A stretch of DNA of 35,586 nucleotides from Deltaproteobacteria bacterium (lineage in GTDB: Bacteria; Myxococcota_A; UBA9160; UBA6930), in NCBI GenBank assembly GCA_019312665.1, contig JAFDCZ010000074.1, forward strand, positions 1 through 35,586, given 5' to 3'. The notes under the pieces are model-generated. The model was not told the DNA's origin. It made no database searches and saw only the letters and a program-made list of their open reading frames with translations. Of the stretch, positions 1 to 8,739 are shown one piece after another (position 1 is the first letter of the stretch; each line of letters starts with the position of its first letter). The translations under genes and the position numbers were made by a program.

Positions 1-162
1 GCCCTTCAAGGCGTGGGCCTGCTTTTCGTCTTCCTTATCCTACGCGAGTACAGCGCCAGCTTCGGTGCCCGCGGCGAGCTTTCGGCCGCCCTGGCGCCAT
101 GGCTCACCCTGCTGATCTTCTTCGCCCTGGGAGGCTGGCGCCTCTCCCGCGTCCATCAATAG
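1..162 (+). CDS. C-terminal end of LptF/LptG (YjgP/YjgQ) family permease, partial
   Basis: The window opens inside a reading frame in frame 1 that ends at TAG 160-162, giving the last 53 residues of a protein. The fragment has two hydrophobic helices (GVGLLFVFLIL and WLTLLIFFALGGWRL) separated by a short polar stretch with Ala-Pro-Trp, then a short basic tail. This matches the end of LptF/LptG permeases, which pull lipopolysaccharide from the inner membrane into the Lpt bridge. The family call rests on the helix-APW-helix pattern only, because the diagnostic N-terminal part lies outside the window. Another polytopic membrane protein is possible. It converges with hflC across a 441-base gap. 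Confidence 0.5.
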   Translation, partial: ALQGVGLLFVFLILREYSASFGARGELSAALAPWLTLLIFFALGGWRLSRVHQ

Positions 163-442
163 GACTCAAAAGGCGGCCGCTTCGCTTCTCATGTCGGATC
201 GCGGGGCGGGGGGCGGCCAGCGCTCCATGGCTCACCAGACCCTCGAACGCGCGTGCACCCGGTTTGCCGGGTTCGGAGTGCGAGGGCGCGTACTCTCGGG
301 CCTGGCTCCGCTTTTACTTCCGCGCTGACCGCCCCCCGCCCCGCGATTGGCCGTGCTGGCAATTGGGGCCGCTTCGCCGGGGCTGGGCGCAGGCCGGGCG
401 GAAATAAAGCGCAGGCATAGGCTCCGCCCAGCGTGCGCTTGG

Positions 443-472
443 GTTGCCCGTGGCGAAGCCACAAAGGGCAAC
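443..472. repeat. Nested hairpin in the convergent gap
   Basis: GTTGCCC (443-449) pairs with GGGCAAC (466-472), and inside it GTGGC (450-454) pairs with GCCAC (458-462) around a GAA loop. A three-base A bulge separates the stems on one side. This is a REP-like intergenic structure or a Rho-independent-type stem without a U tract. Its role is unknown. Confidence 0.5.
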
Positions 473-550
473 ACCCTGTCCAGCTCTCTACGCGGCCACC
501 CGATCCCCGGCCGAGCCATTCCGCTCGGCCTGTGCTCAGCCCCGGCGACT

Positions 551-581
551 CCTGTCTACGCAAGAGAAGCGAAGCGGCCTT
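551..581 (-). repeat. Intergenic repeat, copy A
   Basis: Read on the minus strand this segment has AGGCCG, seven or eight variable bases, then CTCTTGCGTAGACAGG. The same arrangement, with one mismatch in the 16-base core, occurs on the plus strand at 8996-9024. Both copies lie in gene-free DNA next to a larger hairpin, so a dispersed intergenic repeat family is likely. Confidence 0.45.
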
Positions 582-603
582 CGAGACACGCAGGACCTGA
601 GGG

Positions 604-1566
604 CTACGGTGCTTTTTCCCCGGCTGTTCCCAGGTACTTGAGGAACGGGTGATCCGGTGGAAGCACCATCGTCGTTCCGTCGCCCAGCGTCTTGCGATAT
701 ACCTCGAGGCTCCGAACGAAATCGTAGAATTCGGGATCCTCGGAGAAGGCGTCTGCATAGACCCCTGCCGCGGCCGCATCACCCTCACCTCGTATGCGCG
801 TGGCATCACCTCGGGCGCGTTCGATGGTGATCTCTGCGTCCCGATCGGCTGCAGCGCGGATCTTCCGCGCTGCCTCTTCACCTTGGGCTCGGTATTTCTT
901 GGCCAGCTCTTCGCGCTCGGAGCGCATGCGACCGTAGACCTTCGCCTCTGGCTCACCCGCAGGGATTTCGGTGCGATTGATGCGCACCTCAGCGAGCTCG
1001 ATGCCATTCTCGAGAATGTTCTGGCAGGCACGGGCGGTGATCACGTCGGTCAAGGTCAGCGGCAGCACGTTCCCATCGAGATCCTTGTGCACCGGGACAC
1101 AACCCGATGCACGGGCGGGACCGAGATCGACGCCCCCGGGAACCTCGCGGGACAGCACCTGTTCGAGCTTGAGGCGTCCGATCACCTCACGTACCCGGCC
1201 TTTCACCAGCTGATTCAGCTGACGCTCGGCTTCCTGGATGCCCTCCGGGAAGCTCTTGTTGAACTGGAGCGGATCGCTGATCCGCCAGATCGCGAAGTTG
1301 TCGACGACGAGCGGCTCCTTGTCGAGGGTCTGGATCGGCTTCGGCTCCGGACCCGAGCTCAGATGCAGCCACCGACTCTCGAAGGTGCGGATTTCCGTCA
1401 CCGGAAACGCCAACGAAATGCCAGGCTCGGTGATCACCGAGCGCACATCGCCCAGGAAGAGAACGATGCGCTGTTCCCCTTCGGTGTTGAGGATGATCGG
1501 GCCGTAGCCCAGGTAACTCATCGCCAGCGGTACACCGAGCAACAACAACAGAAGAAGACGGGCCAT
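604..1566 (-). CDS. hflC: HflC, SPFH-domain regulator of FtsH-type proteolysis
   Basis: A 320-residue protein close to the usual HflC length (about 330). It has an N-terminal membrane anchor (residues 3-20, LLLLLLLGVPLAMSYLG), an SPFH/band-7 domain beginning with the GEQRIVLFLGDV segment, and an Ala/Glu/Arg-rich helical tail (EEAARKIRAAADRDAEITIERA). HflC and HflK form a large periplasm-facing cage in the inner membrane that encloses FtsH and limits its access to substrates. The start ATG shares one base with the hflK stop (TGATG), indicating translational coupling. Residues after LSREVPGG (GVDLGPARASGCVPVHKDLDGN) form an insertion. The assignment is firm from the order hflK-hflC and the family motifs. 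Confidence 0.9.
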   Translation of the reverse strand: MARLLLLLLLGVPLAMSYLGYGPIILNTEGEQRIVLFLGDVRSVITEPGISLAFPVTEIRTFESRWLHLSSGPEPKPIQTLDKEPLVVDNFAIWRISDPLQFNKSFPEGIQEAERQLNQLVKGRVREVIGRLKLEQVLSREVPGGVDLGPARASGCVPVHKDLDGNVLPLTLTDVITARACQNILENGIELAEVRINRTEIPAGEPEAKVYGRMRSEREELAKKYRAQGEEAARKIRAAADRDAEITIERARGDATRIRGEGDAAAAGVYADAFSEDPEFYDFVRSLEVYRKTLGDGTTMVLPPDHPFLKYLGTAGEKAP

Positions 1567-2513
1567 CAGCGACTCCTCCCGACCTGATCCAAGGGGAGGT
1601 AGGGCACGACCGACCCGGGCTCGACGATGATCTTCGTAGATTTCGAGAGCACCTCTTCCATCGTCTCCAGGTAGAGCCGCTTGCGGGTGATCTCCGGCGC
1701 CTTCTTGTACTCGATCAGCAGGGAACGAAAACGGGCGTTCTCACCCTCGGCTCTTGCGATCCGGCTCTGCTTGTAGGCCTCCGCCGATTCGAGAAGCTCG
1801 GCCGCGGTGGCTTCGGCACGCGGGAGCACCTGATTCTGGTGGGCCCGTGCCTCATTCTCCTGGCGATTGCGGTCCTGATTGGCCGCAACCACGTCATCGA
1901 ACGCACCTCGTACCTCGGTCGGCGGTTGCACCTCCTGCAACTCGACCTGGAGCACCTCGATCCCGGTCTCGTAGAGGTCCAGCAATCCGGTCAGCAGGGC
2001 TGCAGCATCGCTCTCGACAGCGAACCGCGCATCCGCGAGCACACCATCGATGTGGTTGAGGGCCACCACCTCGCGCATGGCTGCCTGGGCGGCATCCCGA
2101 ACCACGGCGTCGATATTCCGAACCTGGTAGAGCGCCAAGCGCGGATTCGCGACCCGGTAGCGGACGACGAACTCCAGATGGACGATGGCATTGTCACCGG
2201 TCTGCATGACCGTTTCGGCCTTCGTCTCGAGGGGCCGATCCACGTCGCCGAACTCCTCCCGACGCACTTTCTGGGTCCCGACGATGGCGTGGGTCTCGAT
2301 CGGCGCGGGCAGATGGAAGCCGAGGCCCGACGATGTCACCGTCCGGCTGTACGCACCGAACCGCAGGATCACAGCCTGCTCACCGATATCGAGCTGGAAG
2401 GTCCCGGTGTATCCGACCCAGACCGTGAGCCCGACGATCAGCAGTACCCCCGTCAGCAAGCGCCGGATCAAACGTCCGGCCTTGCGTTCCTCGGGCGCAT
2501 CCCCCTTCGCCAT
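1566..2513 (-). CDS. hflK: HflK, SPFH-domain partner of HflC
   Basis: At 315 residues it is shorter than E. coli HflK (about 420) because it lacks the long Gly/Pro-rich cytoplasmic N-terminus. There is a membrane helix at about residues 18-36 and an SPFH domain. HflK hallmarks are FVVRYRVANP, VRDAAQAAMREVV, LLDLYETGIEVLQVELQEVQPP and the tail motif IEYKKAPEITRKRLYLETME. It forms the hetero-oligomeric cage with HflC around FtsH. The start abuts the slipin stop with no gap and the stop overlaps the hflC start, so the three SPFH genes are one transcription unit. Confidence 0.92.
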   Translation of the reverse strand: MAKGDAPEERKAGRLIRRLLTGVLLIVGLTVWVGYTGTFQLDIGEQAVILRFGAYSRTVTSSGLGFHLPAPIETHAIVGTQKVRREEFGDVDRPLETKAETVMQTGDNAIVHLEFVVRYRVANPRLALYQVRNIDAVVRDAAQAAMREVVALNHIDGVLADARFAVESDAAALLTGLLDLYETGIEVLQVELQEVQPPTEVRGAFDDVVAANQDRNRQENEARAHQNQVLPRAEATAAELLESAEAYKQSRIARAEGENARFRSLLIEYKKAPEITRKRLYLETMEEVLSKSTKIIVEPGSVVPYLPLDQVGRSR

Positions 2514-3296
2514 CTAGCCGTTCCCCTCTCCGGAATCGGCGTCTTTCTTCCGTTGCATGTCGTAGAGGGGCTTCAGGATGTCGATCGGAATCGGAAAGAT
2601 TGTCGTTGAGCTGTTTTCCGTTGCGATATCGGAAAGCGTCTGGAGGTAGCGGAGCTGAAGCGCTGCGGGCTCGACCGCGAGAATCTCCGCGGCTTCCCTG
2701 AGCCGAACGGCCGCCTGGGCTTCGCCTTCCGCGTGGATGATCTTGGAGCGCTTCTCCCGCTCGGCCTCGGCCTGCTTGGCCATCGCGCGCTGCATGTCGC
2801 TGGGCAAATCGATCTGCTTCAACTCGACCGCGCGCACCTTCACGCCCCAAGGCTCGGTCTGCAGATCGATGATCTCCTGCAGCTGCCGGTTGATGCTCTC
2901 GCGCTCGGCCAGGAGCTCATCGAGCTCGGCCTGGCCGCAAATGCTCCGCAAGGTGGTCTGGGAGAGCTGAGACGTCCCATACAGGTAGTTCTCGACCTGG
3001 ATCACGGCCTTCTCCGGGTGAAGCACCCGGAAATAGATCACCGCGTTCACCTTCACCGACACGTTGTCCCGAGTGATCACTTCCTGGGGCGGCACGTCCA
3101 TCACGATCTCGCGCAGGCTCACCCGCACCAGGCGATCGACCATCGGAATGATCCAGCGGATGCCCGCTTCCTTGACGCCACCGTACCGGCCGAAGCGAAA
3201 GAGCACGCCGCGTTCGTACTCCTGCAATACGCGGACGCCAGCGGCTCCAATCAATCCCAGGATACCGACCAAGATGATCAGCGGTGACAGACCCAT
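2514..3296 (-). CDS. Slipin/stomatin-family SPFH protein
   Basis: A 260-residue slipin with a short N-terminal membrane segment (about residues 4-22), the signature [23 protein letters not shown], the band-7 core ([22 protein letters not shown], then [21 protein letters not shown]), and a helical tail ([21 protein letters not shown]) that drives oligomer formation. In this family the C-terminal region is the substrate of the NfeD/STOPP serine protease, and the gene just upstream encodes that protease. Slipin-NfeD pairs are common; the direct continuation into hflK-hflC is less so. The start has no alternative nearby. Confidence 0.9.
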   Translation of the reverse strand: MGLSPLIILVGILGLIGAAGVRVLQEYERGVLFRFGRYGGVKEAGIRWIIPMVDRLVRVSLREIVMDVPPQEVITRDNVSVKVNAVIYFRVLHPEKAVIQVENYLYGTSQLSQTTLRSICGQAELDELLAERESINRQLQEIIDLQTEPWGVKVRAVELKQIDLPSDMQRAMAKQAEAEREKRSKIIHAEGEAQAAVRLREAAEILAVEPAALQLRYLQTLSDIATENSSTTIFPIPIDILKPLYDMQRKKDADSGEGNG

Positions 3297-3350
3297 GCTC
3301 CCCTCCTCTCAAGGGCGCGAAAAGGCACGCCCTGCTCTTCTTCTCTCTGC

Positions 3351-4736
3351 TCAGCTCGTCCGATCCTGCTCGTCTGCGGGTACGGGCCGTACGTGTAGCG
3401 TCAGCCCTTCCACACGCTCGGCCACGACCCGCGCTTCCGCCGGAATCAGCTCCGGAGATCGGGCCGTCCAGTATTCGCCGCGGATGAAGACCGTACCGGA
3501 TGGATCGATGGCTGTACGGGCCACCCCTTCCATTCCGATCAGCTCGTAGACGCCGGATTCCTGACGACGTCTCATCGAGCGACCCACAGCAAAGACCACC
3601 AGGGCTCCGAAAGCCCCCAGCCCGCCAACCGCGGGTACGAGCACCGGCCAGAACGAAACGTCCAGGTCCGAGAGTTCGGGACGATCGAAGAGCATCGAGC
3701 CACCGAGCAGCATGCAGGCCGCGCCGGAAGCAAACAGCAAACCAAACGAGGTCACGAAGGCCTCGGCGACCATCAGCCCGAGCCCTACCAACATCAGCAG
3801 GACGCCCACCCACGAGAACGGCAGGATCTGGAAGGCGATCAGCGCCAGCAACAAGCAGAGGGCGCCCGCTACACCGGGAAAGATCATCCCGGGCTGGTTC
3901 ATCTCGACATACAACCCGAGCACTCCGGCCATGAACAACAGCACGGCGACGTCCGGGCTGGCCAGCACATTGAAGATGCGCGTCAGCAGCTGCATCTCGA
4001 TGTCCTGAACCACGGCACCGGCGAAGGCAAGTCGCTGGATCTCCCCGCCGATCTTGACCTCCCGCCCTTCGAGCTGCTCGAGGAGGTCGGCGCGGTCGTC
4101 CGCGACCAGATCAACGACGTTCAGCTCCACCGCCCGATCGGCCGTGATCGCCACCGAATTGCGGACGGCATCCTGGGCCCACTCCACATTGCGGCCCCGC
4201 TCCTCGGCGATCGCTTTCATGTAGGCCGTCAGCATGTTCTCGGCCTTGGCCGCCGCGTGATCCTTGGCCTTGCCTTCCTCGCCCTCGGGCGAGCCGCCAC
4301 CTCCACCACCCACGCCCACGGGATGCGCGGCACCGATCGTCGAACCGGGCGCCATGGCGGCCACGTGGCCAGCGATGGTGATGAACGTTCCTGCCGAGCC
4401 GGCCCAGGCGCCCTGGGGCGAGACGTAGACGATGATCGGCACCTTCGAGCGCAGCATCGCCTGGATGATGTCCTGGGTCGATGAGACGAGGCCGCCCGGC
4501 GTATCGAGCTCCATCAGGAGCGCACGAGCTCCTGCCTCCTCGCTCTCAAGAATGGCCCGTTGGATGTAGTCGCTGCTGGCGGGATTGATCGATCCATCGA
4601 TGCGGATGACGGTGAGTGGCCCGCTGTCTCGAAGGGTCGGCTCGCCCGCCTCGTCCTGGGCGGCCAGGCCCATCGCCAGCCAAGGCAGGAAGAACGCCAC
4701 CGAGATGGCGAGGCGTGCACGGCGTAGCATCTTCAT
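3351..4736 (-). CDS. nfeD: NfeD-type membrane serine protease (ClpP-like domain plus NfeD tail)
   Basis: A 461-residue protein of the long NfeD1b type. It has a signal peptide (about 1-26), a ClpP-like protease domain (about 40-240), four or five membrane helices (about 250-380) and a C-terminal OB-fold NfeD domain (VARTAIDPSGTVFIRGEYWTA). The catalytic Ser/Lys dyad of the archaeal homologue PH1510 is matched by Ser114 in AGSAGTFI and Lys164 in AAKAENML; LDTPGG is the oxyanion-region motif. An unusual poly-Gly plus acidic insert (residues 141-156) lies near the active site. The start overlaps the coaBC stop by 4 bases, and the slipin gene follows after 54 bases, fitting the known protease-stomatin partnership in membrane quality control. 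Confidence 0.9.
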   Translation of the reverse strand: MKMLRRARLAISVAFFLPWLAMGLAAQDEAGEPTLRDSGPLTVIRIDGSINPASSDYIQRAILESEEAGARALLMELDTPGGLVSSTQDIIQAMLRSKVPIIVYVSPQGAWAGSAGTFITIAGHVAAMAPGSTIGAAHPVGVGGGGGGSPEGEEGKAKDHAAAKAENMLTAYMKAIAEERGRNVEWAQDAVRNSVAITADRAVELNVVDLVADDRADLLEQLEGREVKIGGEIQRLAFAGAVVQDIEMQLLTRIFNVLASPDVAVLLFMAGVLGLYVEMNQPGMIFPGVAGALCLLLALIAFQILPFSWVGVLLMLVGLGLMVAEAFVTSFGLLFASGAACMLLGGSMLFDRPELSDLDVSFWPVLVPAVGGLGAFGALVVFAVGRSMRRRQESGVYELIGMEGVARTAIDPSGTVFIRGEYWTARSPELIPAEARVVAERVEGLTLHVRPVPADEQDRTS

Positions 4737-6001
4737 CGGGTGCCCTTACGCAGCTTTTCGACCCGGTCGAGGATGCGCCCGGCCACCTCGATCTTCGGCA
4801 ACAAAGGCAACTCTTCCACTTCACCCCCGGGAGACACGAACATCACGGCATTGGTGTCTGTATCGAAGCCCGCATCGGTGCGGGAAATATCATTGGCCAC
4901 GAGCAGGTCACAACCCTTTCGGGCGAGCTTCCGCCGCGCAGCTTCCACGACATCGTGGCTCTCCGCTGCAAAGCCGACCACGACGCGGTCGCCCTTGTGC
5001 CCACAGATGCCCTTGAGGATGTCCGGGGTCGCAACGAGTTCGATCTGAAGGCCAGCGCCGGGGGCGAGATCCTCCTTCTTGATCTTGAGCGCCGAGGCCT
5101 CGGCAGGCCGAAAATCGGCGACCGCGGCCGCCATGACGACCACCTGGCTGGCCTCGAATTCCTGCTCGACCGCCGCGGCCATTTCGAGGGCCGTCTCGAT
5201 ATCGATCCGGCGGACGCCCGGCGGCGTGGGAAGCGGACAAGGCCCCGCGACCAGCACGACCTCCGCACCGCGTCGCGCCGCCTCCTCGGCGACGGCGAAG
5301 CCCATCTTGCCGCTCGAGCGATTCGTGATCGAGCGGACCGCATCGATCGGCTCGCGGGTACCGCCCGCGCTCACGAGCACACGCACCCCCTTCCAGGTTT
5401 CACCCCCGAGAAGAAGCGTCACACGCCCGGCCAGGGTCACGGGTTCGGACATGCGACCCTCACCCTCCCAACCACAGGCCAACTCACCGGCCTCGGGACC
5501 TTCGAAGTGGACGCCCCGCTCACGCAGCAACTCGGCGTTGGCCCGCGTGGCTGGATGCGACCACATGTTCACATTCATCGCCGGCGCGAGCAGCACCGGC
5601 GCCCGCGTCGCCAGGAGCACGGTAGAGACCAGATCGTCGGCGAGCCCCTGGGCGAGTTTCGCCATGCGGTCGGCGGTTGCCGGAGCGACCACCACCAGAT
5701 CCGCCCAATCTGCGAGCTCGATATGCGAGATCTCTCCCTCTTCACCCGCGTCGAAGAGCGAGCTTCGGACGGGCGCTCCCGAGAGGGTCTGAAGCACGAG
5801 CGGCGAGACGAACTCCCCCGCCGCCTCCGTGAGCACACAACGGACGGAATGCCCCGCCCGCCGGAGCAGGCGGACCAGCTCCGGAATCTTGTAGGCCGCG
5901 ATCCCTCCCGCCACGGCGAGAAGCACGTTGCCAAGCCGCGCCGAGGGCTGAGTGTTCACGAAGCGCCTCGTGCCGGGGAGTCCGGAATCGGAGAAAGCCA
6001 A
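4733..6001 (-). CDS. coaBC: CoaBC, bifunctional phosphopantothenoylcysteine synthetase/decarboxylase
   Basis: A 422-residue bifunctional enzyme of coenzyme A synthesis. CoaB joins cysteine to 4'-phosphopantothenate using CTP, and CoaC decarboxylates the product with FMN. The N-terminal flavoprotein half shows AGGIAAYK, catalytic His93 in ISHIE, Asn143 in PAMNVNMW and the flap Cys176 in ACGWEGEGRM. The C-terminal CoaB half shows SAGGTREPID, NRSSGKMG and the lysine segment LKIKKEDL. The 4-base ATGA overlap with nfeD couples a metabolic gene to a membrane-protease operon. Residues 1-20 precede the conserved start of the flavoprotein domain, so a shorter start is possible. Confidence 0.95.
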   Translation of the reverse strand: MAFSDSGLPGTRRFVNTQPSARLGNVLLAVAGGIAAYKIPELVRLLRRAGHSVRCVLTEAAGEFVSPLVLQTLSGAPVRSSLFDAGEEGEISHIELADWADLVVVAPATADRMAKLAQGLADDLVSTVLLATRAPVLLAPAMNVNMWSHPATRANAELLRERGVHFEGPEAGELACGWEGEGRMSEPVTLAGRVTLLLGGETWKGVRVLVSAGGTREPIDAVRSITNRSSGKMGFAVAEEAARRGAEVVLVAGPCPLPTPPGVRRIDIETALEMAAAVEQEFEASQVVVMAAAVADFRPAEASALKIKKEDLAPGAGLQIELVATPDILKGICGHKGDRVVVGFAAESHDVVEAARRKLARKGCDLLVANDISRTDAGFDTDTNAVMFVSPGGEVEELPLLPKIEVAGRILDRVEKLRKGTR

Positions 6002-6022
6002 GGGAAAACAACCACGTAAGGC

Positions 6023-6042
6023 GGGAGGGTACCGAACCTCCC
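6023..6042 (-). terminator. Stem-loop between phosphohexomutase gene and coaBC
   Basis: GGGAGG (6023-6028) pairs with CCTCCC (6037-6042) around an eight-base loop. On the minus strand the stem is followed, after about 12 bases, by GGTTGTTTT, a weak T-rich run. It could be a weak terminator or attenuator separating rsmD-coaD-mutase from coaBC onwards. Confidence 0.3.
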
Positions 6043-6064
6043 GGCCCGGGCGAGGGGACGTTTC

Positions 6065-7501
6065 CTAGCCGAGAAGCGCCCGCCCGCGAGCCAGACGCTG
6101 AGCCAGCGCCTTCGCGGTGGGGGCTTCAGCATAGACCCGGAGCACGGATTCGGTGCCAGAGCTTCGCAGCATCAGGAAACCGCCATCGGCCAACCGACAA
6201 TGAAGGCCACCCTTCCGGCGGACCTCGGTCACCCGCTGCCGGTCGATGCTGCGCGGGGGGGTACGCGAGAGCTTCTTCAAACGCTGGCTCCGAGCCCGGG
6301 TCGCCGGCAAGGCGATTCGACCGCACGCCGAGCCACCATGCCGACGCCGCAACTCCTGGAGTTGATCCGCCAGGGAACGCCGGTCGAGAGAGAGCCTCTC
6401 CACCAACAAAGCAGCAGCAAGGATGCCATCTTTGTCCCGAGCCACGGGAGCCCAGGCAAACCCGCCGCTCTCTTCTCCTGCCAGGTCCACCCGTCCAGCC
6501 ACCAACTCTTCACTGAGTGGCTTGAAGCCGATCGGAAAGCGAGAGACATCGAGCCCGTAGGCCCGGGCGACTCGTTCCGGAAAGCTGCCGGTCGCGACCG
6601 AGAGCGCGATGCCGCGCCGGATCCTTCCCTGCCGGGCGAGATGGTCGATCAGCAGGGCCAGCGCATCGCTCTCCGATAGCCGCCGACCACCGGCCGTGAC
6701 CACGGAGAACCGGTCCGCGTCGCCATCGCTGGCCAGACCCAACACGGCGCCTTGCGCACGCACCGCCCGACTCAGGGCAACGAGGCGGGCGGGCTCCGGA
6801 TCCGGTGCGAGACCACCGAAGCGAGGGTCGGCTTCGGCATGGAGAGTGCTCACCTCGGCGCCAGCGCCACGCAGCCACGCATCGAGCACGCCGGCTCCGG
6901 TGCCGTAAAGTGCATCGTAGACGATCGAGAGCCTGGCACGTCGAAGCGCAGCGCAGTCGATCTGCTTCGAGAGCCGGCTCAGGTACGCCGGCATGAGATC
7001 GGTCGGCGGCGGTGCCGGGCGGCGGGCGGGCTCTCGGCCACTCCGCAAAATCTCCGCGGCTCGGGAGGCCACCGCCTCCGCCCAAGGCCGAGCCGCAGGG
7101 GCTCCATCGCTACCGACGAGCTTGACTCCCTGGTACTCCGGCGGGTTGTGGCTCGCCGTGAACAAGATTCCGGCGGCGGCCCGCCTCGAGCGAACGCTGC
7201 TCGTTGCGACCGGTGTTGGGGTTGGCCCTGCTGTGCGCACGGGCCGGACGCCAGCGCCGCAAAGCACCTCGGCCGCCTCAAGGGCCAGACGTTCCCCCAT
7301 GAAACGTGTGTCATGGGCAACGATCACGCGAACTGGCGCGTCTTTTCCCGCCGGACCGCGCACCTGCTCGGCCACCGCGCGAACCAAGGCACGGGCCTTC
7401 GGGAGTGTGAACTCCTCCCCCAGGATGCCTCGCCAGCCGCTGGTACCGAACGTGATGGGAGGCCGCGAGCTTCCCGAGGGGGCGCAACGGGACCCGCTCA
7501 C
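6065..7501 (-). CDS. Phosphohexomutase (phosphomannomutase/phosphoglucomutase family)
   Basis: A 478-residue alpha-D-phosphohexomutase with all four family signatures: the N-terminal FGTSGWRG, the phosphoserine loop TASHNPPEYQG, the metal-binding DGDADRF and the sugar-specificity loop GEESGGF, followed by a C-terminal phosphate-binding segment (RSSGTES). It interconverts hexose 1- and 6-phosphates through a bisphosphate intermediate. The sugar cannot be fixed from sequence alone. I chose GTG at 7501 because it overlaps the coaD stop by 4 bases (GTGA), as do its neighbours. An ATG at 7552 would add 17 residues and overlap coaD by 55 bases. Confidence 0.88.
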   Translation of the reverse strand: MSGSRCAPSGSSRPPITFGTSGWRGILGEEFTLPKARALVRAVAEQVRGPAGKDAPVRVIVAHDTRFMGERLALEAAEVLCGAGVRPVRTAGPTPTPVATSSVRSRRAAAGILFTASHNPPEYQGVKLVGSDGAPAARPWAEAVASRAAEILRSGREPARRPAPPPTDLMPAYLSRLSKQIDCAALRRARLSIVYDALYGTGAGVLDAWLRGAGAEVSTLHAEADPRFGGLAPDPEPARLVALSRAVRAQGAVLGLASDGDADRFSVVTAGGRRLSESDALALLIDHLARQGRIRRGIALSVATGSFPERVARAYGLDVSRFPIGFKPLSEELVAGRVDLAGEESGGFAWAPVARDKDGILAAALLVERLSLDRRSLADQLQELRRRHGGSACGRIALPATRARSQRLKKLSRTPPRSIDRQRVTEVRRKGGLHCRLADGGFLMLRSSGTESVLRVYAEAPTAKALAQRLARGRALLG

Positions 7502-7995
7502 GTTTTGTGGAACTTCTCCCGGAGGTACTTCTCGACCAGCGGCGGGACCCATTCACTGACGTCCACCCCAAACGAGACCAGCTCCTTCAGACGTGAGGAG
7601 CTGACGTAGAAATGCTCCTGGCCCGTCATCAAGAAGAGCGTCTCGACCTCCGGGTTCATGTGGCGGTTCATGAGGGCCATCTCGAACTCGTACTGGAAAT
7701 CAGCGGTCGCCCGCAGGCCCCGGATCACCGTCTTCGCTCCGACCTCCGCGGCGTAGTCCACGGCCAACACGGCGAAGGACGTGATCTCGACGCCAGGTAG
7801 ATCGCCGATGGAGGCGCGAAGCATCTCCAGGCGTTGTTCCACAGTAAACGTCCCGCTCTTGTCCACGTTGTGGGCAACGGCCACCACCAGCCGGGGAAAC
7901 ACGCGCAGCGCACGTTGAACCAGATCGAGGTGCCCGTTCGTAACCGGATCGAAGCTGGCCGGAAAAAGGGCCAGCTGGCTCGCGTCGTCGCTCAT
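7498..7995 (-). CDS. coaD: Phosphopantetheine adenylyltransferase CoaD
   Basis: A 165-residue protein of normal CoaD length. It transfers AMP from ATP to 4'-phosphopantetheine, the penultimate step of coenzyme A synthesis. It carries the nucleotidyltransferase motif TNGH (residues 19-22, after FPASFDPV), the substrate-binding GLRATADFQYEFEMALMNR segment and the VSSSRLKEL motif near the C-terminus. Its start overlaps rsmD by 4 bases (ATGA) and its stop overlaps the mutase start. The rsmD-coaD order is widespread in bacteria. coaBC lies 1.5 kb away on the same strand, so two CoA genes are clustered. Confidence 0.96.
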   Translation of the reverse strand: MSDDASQLALFPASFDPVTNGHLDLVQRALRVFPRLVVAVAHNVDKSGTFTVEQRLEMLRASIGDLPGVEITSFAVLAVDYAAEVGAKTVIRGLRATADFQYEFEMALMNRHMNPEVETLFLMTGQEHFYVSSSRLKELVSFGVDVSEWVPPLVEKYLREKFHKT

Positions 7996-8588
7996 GCAGC
8001 TCCTTCGTTGCCTGGGTCTTCCGCCCCGGGATGCGTCGACTCCAGGTCCGGCGTGAACCAGAGGAGTAAAGTGTCACCGTAGCGCCGCTCATCCACCCGC
8101 CGCAGCCCGTCCACGGAACCGGGATCATGCCGGCGATCCGTTTCGAGAACCAGTGTTCCCGCGGGATCCAGGAGTCCGCTCGTGGCGATCGCCTGCAAGG
8201 CCTCCACGGCTTCCCCGGAAGCATAGGGCGGATCGACCAGGATCAGCTGAAAGCAATCGCCGCGGCGCGCGAAACGACGCAGCGCCGCTTGCGCCGGACT
8301 CCGCACAACCTTTCCTCGCTCCTCGAGGCCGAGCGCCTCCAGATTCGCGCGAACCGCTGCTCCGCAAACAGCGTTGCGGTCCACGAACACCACCGAATCC
8401 GCTCCACGGGAGAGTGCTTCGATGCCTAGCGCGCCGGAACCCGCAAAGAGATCGAGGACACGTCTCCCCTGCTGGGATCCGAGGCGCATGAACAGGGATT
8501 CGCGTACGCGATCGGAGGTGGGACGCACTTCCCCACGACGCGGCATCTCGACACGTCGGCCAGCCAGCTCTCCTCCTGTCACACGCAC
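7992..8588 (-). CDS. rsmD: 16S rRNA (guanine966-N2)-methyltransferase RsmD
   Basis: A 198-residue SAM-dependent RNA methyltransferase. It has a canonical beginning (VRVTGGELAGRRVEMP, then RPTSDRVRESLF), the SAM-binding motif LDLFAGSGALGIEALSRGA and the catalytic LVDPPYA of N2-guanine/N6-adenine methylases. It modifies G966 in the 30S decoding region. I chose GTG at 8588 because the protein then begins as RsmD proteins usually do. The frame stays open to a TTG at 8645, which would add 19 residues unlike the family. The gene likely heads the rsmD-coaD-mutase operon. Confidence 0.93.
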   Translation of the reverse strand: MRVTGGELAGRRVEMPRRGEVRPTSDRVRESLFMRLGSQQGRRVLDLFAGSGALGIEALSRGADSVVFVDRNAVCGAAVRANLEALGLEERGKVVRSPAQAALRRFARRGDCFQLILVDPPYASGEAVEALQAIATSGLLDPAGTLVLETDRRHDPGSVDGLRRVDERRYGDTLLLWFTPDLESTHPGAEDPGNEGAA

Positions 8589-8631
8589 TCGGAAAACTTC
8601 GCGCGAGCGGCGTCGATGCACAACTTCGGAA

Positions 8632-8661
8632 TTGCAGCAAGCCAACCGACTCGCCTAGAAT
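8632..8661 (+). promoter_or_regulatory. Possible sigma-70 promoter for the XRE gene
   Basis: TTGCAG (8632-8637) and TAGAAT (8656-8661) match the -35 and -10 consensus with an 18-base spacer on the plus strand. Transcription would begin near 8668, about 70 bases before the regulator start. The short divergent gap to rsmD is where a promoter is expected. A single computed-by-eye match, so weakly supported. Confidence 0.35.
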
Positions 8662-8739
8662 GCCCGCGCCTCGGAGTTGACACTTTTCGGTGACGCAGTC
8701 GCGAAGCCATTACAGCGTTGGCACGGCCAGGAGAACAGG

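Larger units (their letters stand above)
163..603. other. Gene-free gap between convergent genes
   Basis: The 441 bases between the permease stop and the hflC stop show no convincing coding sequence: open frames here run through without ribosome binding sites or recognisable motifs. The gap contains a nested hairpin (443-472) and a segment (551-581) that recurs inverted at 8996-9024. GC is high and there is no T-tract terminator. Confidence 0.55.

Noticed and set aside
649..1587. Long plus-strand open frame opposite hflC
   Set aside because: It is a GC-rich antisense shadow without motifs or ribosome binding site; hflC on the other strand is clear.
8677..8682. TTGACA as a -35 box for the XRE gene
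   Set aside because: No acceptable -10 box lies 16-18 bases downstream; TTGCAG/TAGAAT just upstream is a better pair.
8717..8735. TGGCACG near the XRE start as a sigma-54 promoter
   Set aside because: The -12 GC is missing at the required spacing.
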